53,471 nucleotides of DNA. Origin: an uncultured Pseudoflavonifractor sp. (GTDB lineage: Bacteria; Bacillota; Clostridia; Oscillospirales; Oscillospiraceae). The translations under genes were made by a program, and so were the position numbers. Under the pieces are notes generated by a model. It was given only the letters and a program-made list of their open reading frames with translations, had not been told where the DNA came from and did not search any database. How positions within the stretch are numbered: the stretch's first letter is position 1; the number at the start of each line of letters is the position of its first letter. The DNA lies in contig CANPTT010000013.1 in NCBI GenBank assembly GCA_947577065.1, positions 1 through 53,471 on the forward strand. The letters run 5' to 3'. Shown here piece by piece: positions 1-6,665 of the stretch.

Positions 1-55
<55 letters not shown>

Positions 56-188
56 GAAGGTCCTTCAGGGGCCCCCAATGAAGCCGCGGAGCAGTTCTGT
101 TTGGGGAGAGGAAGCAGGAACCTGTGGATGTGGAATCTTCGACCGCCCTTCAGGCCGGAAATGGAACAGAACAGGTTTCTTTTTGCAT

Positions 189-264
189 TGGAGCGGGCAA
201 CGAGGCTCGAACTCGCTACCTCCACCTTGGCAAGGTGGCGCTCTACCAGATGAGCTATGCCCGC
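189..264 (-). tRNA. tRNA-Gly (GCC)
   Basis: Complete cloverleaf on the reverse strand. The acceptor arms GCGGGCA and TGCCCGC pair, the anticodon loop carries GCC, the T-loop has TTCGAGC, and CCA is encoded. It is fourth in the operon. The ~130 nt spacer to tRNA-Cys shows nothing recognisable. Confidence 0.96.
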
Positions 265-330
265 ATATGAAGGGGACTTTCCGTCCCCCCACTTGCGGAT
301 ACTTCATACTATGCAGTATCCTTTGAAAAG

Positions 331-362
331 ATTCTCCCGGAATGTCCCCATTCCGGGAGAAT
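331..362. terminator. Hairpin between tRNA-Phe and tRNA-Gly, possible bidirectional terminator
   Basis: A perfect 13-bp inverted repeat (ATTCTCCCGGAAT and its complement) encloses a 6-nt loop. On the + side it is followed by TCTTTTTT and on the - side by CTTTTC. For the leftward tRNA transcript it may be a weak terminator or a processing hairpin. Confidence 0.5.
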
Positions 363-369
363 TCTTTTT

Positions 370-445
<76 letters not shown>

Positions 446-596
446 ATAGGTGAGGTTCAAAACGAACCTCATAGCCTAAGGGCTGATATGCTCCCCCAAA
501 AACGCCCTTCCACTTTTTGGGGAAAAGGAGGAGTAGCGACGGGGATGAGCTTTCGCGCATTGCGCGGAAGCAAACGATCCGCAGCTTGCTCCGATG

Positions 597-673
<77 letters not shown>

Positions 674-676
674 GTA

Positions 677-752
677 TGGTGGGAACAACAGGGCTCGAAC
701 CTGTGACATCACGCGTGTAAGGCGTGCGCTCTACCAGCTGAGCTATGCTCCC
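677..752 (-). tRNA. tRNA-Val (TAC)
   Basis: Full cloverleaf. The acceptor GGGAGCA pairs with TGTTCCC, and the anticodon stem CACGC/GCGTG has loop CTTACAC with anticodon TAC. CCA is encoded. It is the first gene of the operon, ~34 nt downstream of a consensus promoter. Confidence 0.96.
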
Positions 753-785
753 CTGTTGGTGCTGACCTTCCAAGCGGCGATGATT

Positions 786-814
786 ATTATACTAAAACCC
801 CCGCCACCTGTCAA
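786..814 (-). promoter_or_regulatory. Consensus vegetative promoter of the tRNA operon
   Basis: On the reverse strand TTGACA (809-814) is followed by 17 nt and TATAAT (786-791), exactly the sigma-A consensus. It drives Val-Asp-Phe-Gly-Cys and is the strongest-looking promoter in the window, as expected for a stable-RNA operon. Confidence 0.93.
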
Positions 815-852
815 GGCAAATTTCAACATTCGGAAATTTTTTCTTGCGGCAC

Positions 853-1725
853 TCAGCCCAACAGCTTCTCCAGTTCCTCCCGGCCAAACTCATAGACCGC
901 ATCGCAGAACTGGCAGGTGAGCTCCGCTCTGCCCTGCTCCGCGATCAAAGCGCGCAACTCTTCCGGCCCCATGCTCACCAGGGCCCTGACCACACGCTCC
1001 CGGCTGCAATAGCAACGGTATTCCACCGGATGCCGCTCCAAGGTTTCCAGTTCAAAGGCGGACAGCGCCTGCCGCAGAAGATTTTCGGCGTCCATTCCCT
1101 CCCTCATAAGAGCGGCGGTCACAGGGCCAAGCATAGACACCCCTTCCTCCACGCTTTCGATCACCTCCTCAGAGGCCCCGGGAAGAAGCTGAATGAGATA
1201 ACCCCCCGCCCGGAGAACGGACTGGTCCGTATCCACCAACACTCCCAGAGCGCAGGCGGTGGGGATCTGCTCACTGACAGCAAAGTAGGCCGTCACATCC
1301 TCAGCGATCTCTCCAGAGACCAGGGGAACCGTTCCCACATAGGGTTCCTTCATCTCCAGATCCTTGATGACCGTAAGGCTCCCCGACTTACCCACAGCGC
1401 CGCTCACATCCAGTTTTCCGTTGGGCTTGGGGGGCAGAAACACCGCCGGCTCCTGGACAAAGCCCCGGACATTTCCCCCCGCATCCGCCACGGCGGTGAG
1501 GGCGCCCATGGGGCCGTCCCCCTTGATGCGCAGGGTCACGGAGGCCCCCTCTCCCTTCAGCTGGTCCCCCATCATGGAGCAGGCCATAAGAGACCGGCCC
1601 AGAGCGGCGGTGACCACGGGCAGCGTTTTGTGGATGCGCCGCGCCCGCTCCACAAGGTCCCTTCCGGTGATGGCCATAGCCTTCACCGGAGCGTCTTTGG
1701 CGATCATACGAACGATCTCATCCAT
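853..1725 (-). CDS. hslO: Hsp33 redox-regulated holdase chaperone
   Basis: Cytoplasmic chaperone activated by oxidation. Its four C-terminal cysteines bind zinc when reduced and form disulfides under oxidative stress, releasing a client-binding surface (family knowledge). The protein is 290 aa, the usual length. The cysteines are visible as C238-x-C240 and C271-x-x-C274, the Hsp33 CxC...CxxC pattern. The N-terminal fold includes a GDGPMGALTAVADAGG stretch typical of the family. It is the last gene of the yerC-methyltransferase-hslO run and starts 2 nt after the methyltransferase stop, so it is probably translationally coupled. Confidence 0.96.
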   Translation of the reverse strand: MDEIVRMIAKDAPVKAMAITGRDLVERARRIHKTLPVVTAALGRSLMACSMMGDQLKGEGASVTLRIKGDGPMGALTAVADAGGNVRGFVQEPAVFLPPKPNGKLDVSGAVGKSGSLTVIKDLEMKEPYVGTVPLVSGEIAEDVTAYFAVSEQIPTACALGVLVDTDQSVLRAGGYLIQLLPGASEEVIESVEEGVSMLGPVTAALMREGMDAENLLRQALSAFELETLERHPVEYRCYCSRERVVRALVSMGPEELRALIAEQGRAELTCQFCDAVYEFGREELEKLLG

Positions 1726-1727
1726 GC

Positions 1728-2471
1728 CTATTCCCCTTTCACAGCGGTAAAAAAGATCCTCTGCTCGCCCTCCTTTGGGGTGCGGCGTTTCAGCTCTCCG
1801 TACCGCCTGATCCGGACAAAGCCCGCTTGCTTCAAATACTCCTCCAGCTCATCCATGGTATAGGCATACTCCTCATGGAGCTCGCCCCCCCGGCGCCAAA
1901 CTTGCCCCTCCCGCTGAAAAATATCCATCCAAAAGGAGCACACCCGCCGCTTTGAGCTATACTCTCCCCGCCAGACGCAGAACTCATCCTCCGTCTCATC
2001 CAAAAACACCTGGCCGTCCATGCTCTCCAGCTTTTCCGGCGTGTCCGCGTCAAAAAGGAACAAGCCCCCGGGAGCCAGGACTTCATAGACTTTCCGAAAT
2101 GCCCTCTGCAGTTTTTGGGGCTTCAACACATAGTTGACGCTATCCAGGCAGCACACACAGGCGTCCACCCCATAGGGCAGGGCCAGATCTTCCATGGCCT
2201 CTTGGAAAAACCGGGGCCTGACAGGCAGGTCCCGGCACTTTTCCTCCGCGATGGAAAGCATGTCCGCAGACAGGTCTGCCCCCGTCATCTCATAGCCCCG
2301 GCAGGAGAGCTCATAGGTCAAGCTGCCGGTACCGCAGCAGAGGTCCAGCACAGTGCGGACCGGCTTTTTCAGCCGGGCAAAATGTCCTTCGATATAGTCC
2401 GCCCAGCGGGAATACCCCACATCGGCGGTAAGGGCGTCGTAACTGCCCGCCAAGAATTCATAGCTTGCCAT
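1728..2471 (-). CDS. Class I SAM-dependent methyltransferase, substrate unknown
   Basis: A 247-aa cytoplasmic Rossmann-fold methyltransferase. Motif I is clear at residues 41-50 (VLDLCCGTGS), followed by the acidic residue of motif II (TGADLS) and a CLDSVNY stretch near motif IV. The C-terminal half resembles the small family of uncharacterised methyltransferases that often sit beside yerC or hslO in clostridia. Its start overlaps the end of yerC by 14 nt, so it is coupled to it. The substrate cannot be told from sequence. Confidence 0.85.
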   Translation of the reverse strand: MASYEFLAGSYDALTADVGYSRWADYIEGHFARLKKPVRTVLDLCCGTGSLTYELSCRGYEMTGADLSADMLSIAEEKCRDLPVRPRFFQEAMEDLALPYGVDACVCCLDSVNYVLKPQKLQRAFRKVYEVLAPGGLFLFDADTPEKLESMDGQVFLDETEDEFCVWRGEYSSKRRVCSFWMDIFQREGQVWRRGGELHEEYAYTMDELEEYLKQAGFVRIRRYGELKRRTPKEGEQRIFFTAVKGE

Positions 2472-2769
2472 CTTTTTTCAGCTTTTCCTTGATCCGGGGC
2501 AGCACATCCTGATATCCGTCCACCCCATACTGGAGGGAACGGTTCACCCGGCTGATGGTAGCGCTGGAGGCCCCAGTCCGCTCCAGGATATCATTGTAGA
2601 TCATCCCCTCACTGAGAAGAAGCGCCACCTCAAAGCGCTGCTCCATGGCCCGCAGCTCAGACACCGTACACAGATCCTGAAAAAACTTTTTGCACTCATC
2701 CAGGCTTTGAAGAGTGAGAATAGCCTGATAGAGGGTATCGCTCTCGCCCTTCTTTCCGCTTTTACTCAT
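2458..2769 (-). CDS. YerC/YecD-family TrpR-like DNA-binding protein
   Basis: A 103-aa all-helical protein of the TrpR/YerC fold. The start matches the family (LYQAILTLQSLDECKKFFQD), and a helix-turn-helix lies at about residues 58-85 (YNDILERTGASSATISRVNR). Family members are predicted regulators and lack the tryptophan pocket of TrpR. It is the first gene of a three-gene run with its own promoter (2826-2854). Role unknown; self-regulation is possible. Confidence 0.9.
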   Translation of the reverse strand: MSKSGKKGESDTLYQAILTLQSLDECKKFFQDLCTVSELRAMEQRFEVALLLSEGMIYNDILERTGASSATISRVNRSLQYGVDGYQDVLPRIKEKLKKDGKL

Positions 2770-2825
2770 CCGGGTCCCGCCCCCTTTTCTTCTAGTAACT
2801 TCTCTTCCCTATGGAAGCTACGCCT

Positions 2826-2854
2826 ATTTTATCAAAGTGAAGCGTGAAAGTAAA
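2826..2854 (-). promoter_or_regulatory. Predicted promoter of yerC-methyltransferase-hslO
   Basis: Reverse-strand TTTACT, 17 nt, TAAAAT, about 57 nt before the yerC start codon. The -10 is good and the -35 is one or two bases off consensus. Confidence 0.65.
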
Positions 2855-2913
2855 GCCCCGAACCGAAAAAATTTCCCCCGCATAGACTGTTTTAACGGAA
2901 AGGGGGAGATTTT

Positions 2914-3573
2914 ATGAAAAAAGAGTTTTCCATCCTCACCCTGGAAGAGCCGGGGAACTATGAAGAGACCTTTCGGGAGGGCGATTCCGTACTGCTCACC
3001 GTGAAAGCCCGATGGCCCCGGCTGGAGGAAAACGGCCCCGGCTCCCGCCGGGTAAACCGATATTACGCCGCTTTGGCGGATCGTTGGAAAAAACGGTGGG
3101 CGGGCCCCCTTTTGGAGCAGGCCAAGGCCCTGGCCGGACCGGGAGCGCCCCCCTGGAGCGCAAGCCTGGATTTTACCGTCGCCCTTTTTGAAGACGGTTT
3201 TTTCAGTCTCTATTGGGACGCCTCCGAGGATGTGGGTGGGCGGCGGCCCCGGCGGGTACGACAGGGGGATGTGTGGCGCCTTCCCGAGGGCACTCCCGTT
3301 ACCCTGCGTGAGCTGCTCCCTCCCCGCCGCTGGTGGCGCGGTCCCATTCTGGAGGAGGTCCGGCGGCAGATCGGGGCTCAAGTCAATACCGGAGAGGCCG
3401 TCTTTTATGAGGATTGGCCCAGCCTGGCCTCCCGCAAGTTTTCCCCTGGACGATTTTTTCTGACGGCCGACGGTCCGGTGATTTTTTATCCGGTGGAAAG
3501 CATTGCCCCGGCTATGGAGGGATTCCCCAGGTTCTCCTTAAAGGGGCTTATGGAAATATCGCAGGCACAATAA
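2914..3573 (+). CDS. DUF3298-like protein (RsiV-type C-terminal domain)
   Basis: A 219-aa protein with no obvious signal peptide or membrane segment. The middle holds the pattern of DUF3298 domains (LFEDGFFSLYWDASEDVGG, then a predicted helix and 'EGTPVTLRELLPP'). In RsiV-like anti-sigma factors that domain binds lysozyme or sits outside the membrane; here no anchor is visible, so the location is unclear. The ribosome binding site AAAGGGGGAG lies just before the ATG. It stands alone between the divergent yerC operon and rpmB. Function unknown; the family assignment rests on pattern, not a search. Confidence 0.6.
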   Translation: MKKEFSILTLEEPGNYEETFREGDSVLLTVKARWPRLEENGPGSRRVNRYYAALADRWKKRWAGPLLEQAKALAGPGAPPWSASLDFTVALFEDGFFSLYWDASEDVGGRRPRRVRQGDVWRLPEGTPVTLRELLPPRRWWRGPILEEVRRQIGAQVNTGEAVFYEDWPSLASRKFSPGRFFLTADGPVIFYPVESIAPAMEGFPRFSLKGLMEISQAQ

Positions 3574-3581
3574 AAAAATGC

Positions 3582-3613
3582 TTGCATTTTCCCTCCGGTT
3601 CTGGTAATATAAT
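3582..3613 (+). promoter_or_regulatory. Predicted rpmB promoter
   Basis: TTGCAT (3582-3587), 17 nt, TAATAT (3605-3610), overlapping a TATAAT at 3608-3613 that would give a 20-nt spacer. It lies ~55 nt before the rpmB start, just after the stop of the preceding gene. Confidence 0.6.
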
Positions 3614-3665
3614 GTTCGATTCTTTTTAGAGTGTATTATCCTGCCAGTAAGGAGGGAATTGTGAA

Positions 3666-3854
3666 ATGGCCAAATGTGAATTCTGCGACAAGGGCGTGAC
3701 CTTCGGCATCAAGGTCTCCCACTCCCACCGTCGCTCCAACCGGACGTGGAAGCCCAACGTGAAGCGGGTCAAGGCTGTCGTTGACGGCACCCCCAAGCAC
3801 GTGTACGTCTGTACCCGTTGTCTCCGCTCCGGCAAGGTCACCCGTGCGGTGTAA
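3666..3854 (+). CDS. rpmB: 50S ribosomal protein L28
   Basis: A 62-aa basic ribosomal protein. It is the zinc-ribbon ('C+') form, with CxxC pairs at C4/C7 and C49/C52 and the conserved VSHSHRRSNRTWKPNVKRV core. In many bacteria zinc limitation swaps this for a cysteine-free paralog; none is visible here. GGAGG lies 8-12 nt before the ATG. It is monocistronic, with its own promoter and terminator. Confidence 0.98.
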   Translation: MAKCEFCDKGVTFGIKVSHSHRRSNRTWKPNVKRVKAVVDGTPKHVYVCTRCLRSGKVTRAV

Positions 3855-3874
3855 GACGCGACCTCATTTGCCCC

Positions 3875-3907
3875 AAAAAGCCGCTGTCCTGAGACAGCGG
3901 CTTTTTT
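3875..3907 (+). terminator. rpmB intrinsic terminator
   Basis: A GCCGCTGTC stem with a short loop and GACAGCGGC, preceded by AAAAA and followed by TTTTTT. The flanks would also allow termination from the other side, but no gene faces it. Confidence 0.92.
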
Positions 3908-3930
3908 GTTTTCCTTCCCACCTTTTCCGC

Positions 3931-4027
3931 TTCCGCCGCGGGGCGATCAATGGCCGAGCGTCCCGATCGCTTCGATCGAAAGGGGGAAGCACAGCCTCAG
4001 AGAGTCTCAAAGGGCGTGCCGCGGGAA
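3931..4027 (+). ncRNA. Unassigned structured RNA candidate
   Basis: This gene-free stretch after rpmB can close into a multi-stem fold. An outer helix pairs 3931-3941 (TTCC-GC-CGCGG) with 4019-4027 (CCGCGGGAA). Inside is a hairpin CGATCG-ctt-CGATCG (3964-3978), and a third region around 3985-4018 has short complementary arms GCAC/GTGC. I compared it by eye with TPP, c-di-GMP, c-di-AMP, SAM and T-box consensus elements and none fits. No promoter is evident. It could be a leader of the small ORF at 4129 or chance structure. Confidence 0.3.
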
Positions 4028-4128
4028 TTTTGAACCTGCCGGGTATATTTTTGTTCGGCTATTTTTTCCAATGTCCCCTCCCCATGTTTCTCTCTCTTCC
4101 GGGCATACTCTGTTTTGGGGGTGATGGC

Positions 4129-4314
4129 ATGGAGAAGAAGGGCAAAAACAGGCACAAGGAAACGGCCTGGCCCCGGGACTGTCTTCGCCTGGAACCGGAT
4201 AAACGCCTATGCTCCGAGGTAGACGATGTTTCTATTCGCAAGTATCCCTTGCCAAGCTGGGAGGAAATGGGCGTCCGGGTCCTGGACGACTGCGCCAGAG
4301 AAAATATCCAGTAA
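4129..4314 (+). CDS. Small hydrophilic ORF, unknown
   Basis: A 61-aa product beginning MEKKGKNRHKETAWPRDCLR. The choice of start rests on GGGGGTG 6 nt upstream of the ATG. It is charged and soluble, with two well-spaced cysteines (near positions 18 and 28) and no signal or membrane segment. I recognise no family. It lies between the structured stretch after rpmB and the first SleB gene and reads the same way. A GC-rich hairpin (CCGCCGCC/GGCGGCGG, 4325-4346) follows the stop but lacks a U-run. It may be spurious. Confidence 0.4.
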   Translation: MEKKGKNRHKETAWPRDCLRLEPDKRLCSEVDDVSIRKYPLPSWEEMGVRVLDDCARENIQ

Positions 4315-4404
4315 CCACAGCTCCCGCCGCCGCCAAAGGGCGGCGGTACATACCATCGGCCCAGGCCCTGTTTTTCTATTCCTTTCCATGGAAGATATTG
4401 TTCC

Positions 4405-4433
4405 TTGAAACAGCTCCTTCCTTCTATTACAAT
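4405..4433 (+). promoter_or_regulatory. Predicted promoter of first SleB-type gene
   Basis: TTGAAA (4405-4410), 17 nt, TACAAT (4428-4433), ~37 nt before the chosen start codon. The -10 overlaps the WalR-type box. Confidence 0.75.
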
Positions 4434-4442
4434 TTCATTACA
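4426..4442 (-). promoter_or_regulatory. WalR (YycF)-type box over the -10 region
   Basis: The reverse strand reads TGTAAT-GAAAT-TGTAAT, a perfect match to the WalR consensus TGTWAH-N5-TGTWAH known from Bacillus and Staphylococcus. It overlaps the -10 element, a position where WalR usually represses. WalR is known to control wall hydrolases, and the gene downstream is one. Confidence 0.65.
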
Positions 4443-4469
4443 ACCTAAAGAATGGAAGGAGCGCTTACA

Positions 4470-5243
4470 ATGAAGCGACAGCTTGCCGCCCTTGCCCTGG
4501 GCGCGACTCTATTTACCACCCCGGCCCAGGCCGCCGTCCTCACCCTGGACGGAACCCCTTTGAACGCCGGAGCCACCTCCGTTTATGAGAATACCACCTT
4601 TGTTCCCCTTCGTAATTTGGTCCAGGTGCTGCTCCCCGGCTGCACCGTCCAATGGGAAGACGGTCAGGCAGCCGTCTGGGCGGAGGGAATGTCCCTCAGC
4701 GCCCGGCCCGGGGACAACGCGTTGATCTGTAACGGAGACCGGGTGGAAACGAGCCAGCCCATTCGTCTGGAGGAGGGCCGCACCCTGGTACCGATCCGAC
4801 CCCTGGCCGGTCTTTTGGGACTGGAGGTAAACTGGGACCCCACGACCGGAGAGGTGGCTCTCTCTACTCCCGAGGACACCCACGACCAGCTCTACTGGCT
4901 CTCCCGCATTATTTCCGCTGAAAGCCAGGGGGAGTGCTGGGAGGGAAAGATCGCCGTGGGCAATGTGGTCCTGAACCGAGTTGCCAGCCCCGACTTTCCG
5001 GATACTATCTACGGGGTCATTTTTGACGAGCGCTGGGGGGGCCAATTCGAACCGGTCCGAAATGGCACCGTTTACAACGACCCCACCCCTGAAAGCATTC
5101 GGGCTGCCAAGGCCTGCCTGGAGGGCGCCAACGTGGTGGGCAACAGCCTTTATTTTCTGGCTCCCGAGCTCACCGACAACCACTGGACCATGGAAAATCG
5201 GACCTACATTACTACCATTGGAGCCCATTGGTTCTACGAATAA
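4470..5243 (+). CDS. Exported SleB-type cell-wall hydrolase with copper-amine-oxidase-like N-domain
   Basis: A 257-aa exported protein. Residues 1-20 are a signal peptide (cut after AQA). About residues 25-140 match the 'copper amine oxidase N-terminal' fold found as a wall-associated stalk in Firmicutes (VPLRNLVQVL, LVPIRPLAGLLGLEVNW). About 145-257 are the SleB/Hydrolase_2 catalytic domain (LYWLSRIISAESQGE, GKIAVGNVVLNRV), with the likely catalytic glutamate at E151. The family cuts muramic-lactam peptidoglycan during spore germination, but vegetative paralogs exist. An upstream in-frame ATG at 4452 is rejected because AAGGAGC lies 7 nt before the ATG at 4470. It is paralogous to the next gene. 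Confidence 0.88.
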   Translation: MKRQLAALALGATLFTTPAQAAVLTLDGTPLNAGATSVYENTTFVPLRNLVQVLLPGCTVQWEDGQAAVWAEGMSLSARPGDNALICNGDRVETSQPIRLEEGRTLVPIRPLAGLLGLEVNWDPTTGEVALSTPEDTHDQLYWLSRIISAESQGECWEGKIAVGNVVLNRVASPDFPDTIYGVIFDERWGGQFEPVRNGTVYNDPTPESIRAAKACLEGANVVGNSLYFLAPELTDNHWTMENRTYITTIGAHWFYE

Positions 5244-5258
5244 GCGCCATTTTATTTC

Positions 5259-5287
5259 GCCCCCGGAGAATTCCGGGGGCACTTTTT
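5259..5287 (+). terminator. Terminator after first SleB-type gene
   Basis: GCCCCCGGA-gaa-TTCCGGGGGC followed by ACTTTTTT. It separates the two paralogous hydrolase genes, so they are separate transcription units. Confidence 0.9.
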
Positions 5288-5454
5288 TGTGCATTTTTAC
5301 ATCTTGTATACAGCTTCCCTTTTTTTCGATTACCTGCCGTATCCCTTGTCCCCCAGCGGGTAGGACTTGTTTCCGTTTTGTAACTTTTTCCGAGAATGTT
5401 TTTTTGTCGAATTGGCATCTTTTTGTTTGTTTCGCCGTTTTCACGATAGTTTTC

Positions 5455-5483
5455 TTGATTTTTGCTTCTAAAGCGGTTACAAT
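5455..5483 (+). promoter_or_regulatory. Predicted promoter of second SleB-type gene
   Basis: TTGATT (5455-5460), 17 nt, TACAAT (5478-5483), leaving a ~60 nt leader. As in the first paralog, the -10 sits inside a WalR-type box. Confidence 0.65.
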
Positions 5484-5492
5484 ATGGTTACA
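5476..5492 (-). promoter_or_regulatory. Second WalR-type box, same position
   Basis: The reverse strand reads TGTAAC-CATAT-TGTAAC, again a perfect TGTWAH-N5-TGTWAH match. It starts at the same place relative to the -10 as the box before the first paralog, which argues against chance. Confidence 0.65.
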
Positions 5493-5553
5493 ATTTGGTG
5501 GAACCGCGGAAACGGCTTGACACCCAAAATTGTGATCGGAGGAAAATAATAAT

Positions 5554-6369
5554 ATGAAAAAGCTTTTCGCTTTGGCGCTGGCGCTGTGCCTGACCTTTGG
5601 CCTGGCCCTGCCCGTCACCGCCGTGGAGGGCGACGGCTTGGACATCATCGTCAATGATACCGTCGTCGCCATGGACACGCCTGTCCAGGTTTGGAATCAG
5701 GTCACCTATGTGTCCTACTGGCCTGTTGTCCAGGCTCTCTATCCCGACGCCACAGCCGCTTGGGAAAATGACCGGGCCATGGTCTCCGCCCCCGGACTCC
5801 AGCTGGAGATCCGGCCGGGCCTCAAGTATATGATCGCCAATGGCCGCTACCTGTATCTGCCCGACGGAGTACGGACCAGCAACGGCAACCTGATGGTGCC
5901 TGTCCGCACCCTTGCCGCCGCCCTGGGGGCGGAGGTCTCCTGGGATCCCATCGGCAACAACGTGGTGCTCACCGCCGGGGTCGGTCCTATCACTGCCGGC
6001 AGCATCGCCTATCAGGAGGATGTAGTATACTGGCTGAGCCACATCATCAACGCCGAGGCGGGCAACCAGCCCCTGGACGGCAAGATCGCCGTGGGTAATG
6101 TGGTACTCAACCGGGTGGCAAATCCCCGATTCCCCAGCACGGTGTATGAGGTGATCTTCCAGCGGGGTCAGTTCACCCCCGTGTCCAATGGCTCCATCCA
6201 CCTCACTCCCAATGAGCAGAGCATCGTTGCCGCAAAGCTGTGTCTGGACGGAGCCAATACGGTGGGCAACGCCCTCTACTTCATTAACCCCCGCTATTCG
6301 CCCAACAGCTGGGCCTCCCGCAACCGGCCTTATGTTGCCACTATTGGGGCCCACGCTTTCTACGCCTGA
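5554..6369 (+). CDS. Exported SleB-type cell-wall hydrolase, second paralog
   Basis: A 271-aa exported protein. Residues 1-24 are a signal peptide ending AVEG. About 25-150 are a copper-amine-oxidase-like stalk (LMVPVRTLAAALGAEVSW). About 155-271 are the SleB/Hydrolase_2 domain (VYWLSHIINAEAGNQ, GKIAVGNVVLNRVANPRFP), with likely catalytic glutamate E168. The C-terminus (YVATIGAHAFYA) is nearly the same as the first paralog (YITTIGAHWFYE). GGAGG is 11 nt before the ATG, slightly long. It has its own promoter, WalR-type box and terminator. It arose by duplication of the preceding gene or the reverse. Confidence 0.88.
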   Translation: MKKLFALALALCLTFGLALPVTAVEGDGLDIIVNDTVVAMDTPVQVWNQVTYVSYWPVVQALYPDATAAWENDRAMVSAPGLQLEIRPGLKYMIANGRYLYLPDGVRTSNGNLMVPVRTLAAALGAEVSWDPIGNNVVLTAGVGPITAGSIAYQEDVVYWLSHIINAEAGNQPLDGKIAVGNVVLNRVANPRFPSTVYEVIFQRGQFTPVSNGSIHLTPNEQSIVAAKLCLDGANTVGNALYFINPRYSPNSWASRNRPYVATIGAHAFYA

Positions 6370-6393
6370 CCGTTTCCGCCAAACCAGATCTCC

Positions 6394-6428
6394 CCGCCCC
6401 TTCCCTCCCAGGAAGGGGCGGCTTTTTT
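6394..6428 (+). terminator. Terminator after second SleB-type gene
   Basis: CCGCCCCTTCC-ctccca-GGAAGGGGCGG followed by CTTTTTT. Eleven base pairs, mostly G-C. Confidence 0.93.
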
Positions 6429-6464
6429 GCGCTCTTCCATTTGCTCCCATTTTTGACATTTTTC

Positions 6465-6493
6465 TTGCTTCCCCTTCCCAGGAGGGCTATAAT
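6465..6493 (+). promoter_or_regulatory. Promoter of the SLH-M15 gene
   Basis: TTGCTT (6465-6470), 17 nt, TATAAT (6488-6493). The start point would be near 6500, leaving a ~165 nt leader. A TTGACA at 6453-6458 is too far from the -10 to be used with it. Confidence 0.8.
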
Positions 6494-6499
6494 AGAAGG

Positions 6500-6665
6500 T
6501 ACTGAGAATTTTAGGCGCAGATGGGGTCCATAGATGGCCCCTGGGCCGGTGGGAAAGCTCCGCCACCGGCGGGCGAAACCGCGGCGGCTCTCGCTGTCGC
6601 CGCCGCGACTATATGTACTTTTCCCATATGGGCAAATGACCCTCTCCGAAGAAAGGATACCCCCT
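6500..6665 (+). promoter_or_regulatory. Long structured 5' leader, class not recognised
   Basis: The leader holds three strong hairpins in a row. The first pairs GGGG (6523-6526) with CCCC (6538-6541). The second pairs CCGGTGG (6546-6552) with CCACCGG (6563-6569). The third pairs CGCGGCGGC (6580-6588) with GCCGCCGCG (6599-6607). An unpaired GGGCGAAACC links the last two. A CCATATGG element follows, then the ribosome binding site. c-di-AMP (ydaO) leaders often precede SLH and M15 wall genes, but the conserved ydaO stretches are absent. The GAAACCGCGG part recalls a T-box yet has no U-run terminator. It may be a new riboswitch class or a translation-control leader. Confidence 0.4.

Noticed and set aside
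3781-4128. Long frame running from rpmB through its terminator
   Set aside because: It crosses a strong terminator and reads as noise until the ATG at 4129.
6560-6610. T-box-like GGGCGAAACCGCGG
   Set aside because: It lacks the invariant TGG of the T-box, there is no specifier stem, and no terminator follows; the gene is not an amino-acid gene.
6500-6665. c-di-AMP (ydaO) or cobalamin riboswitch
   Set aside because: The conserved core sequences of both classes are missing.
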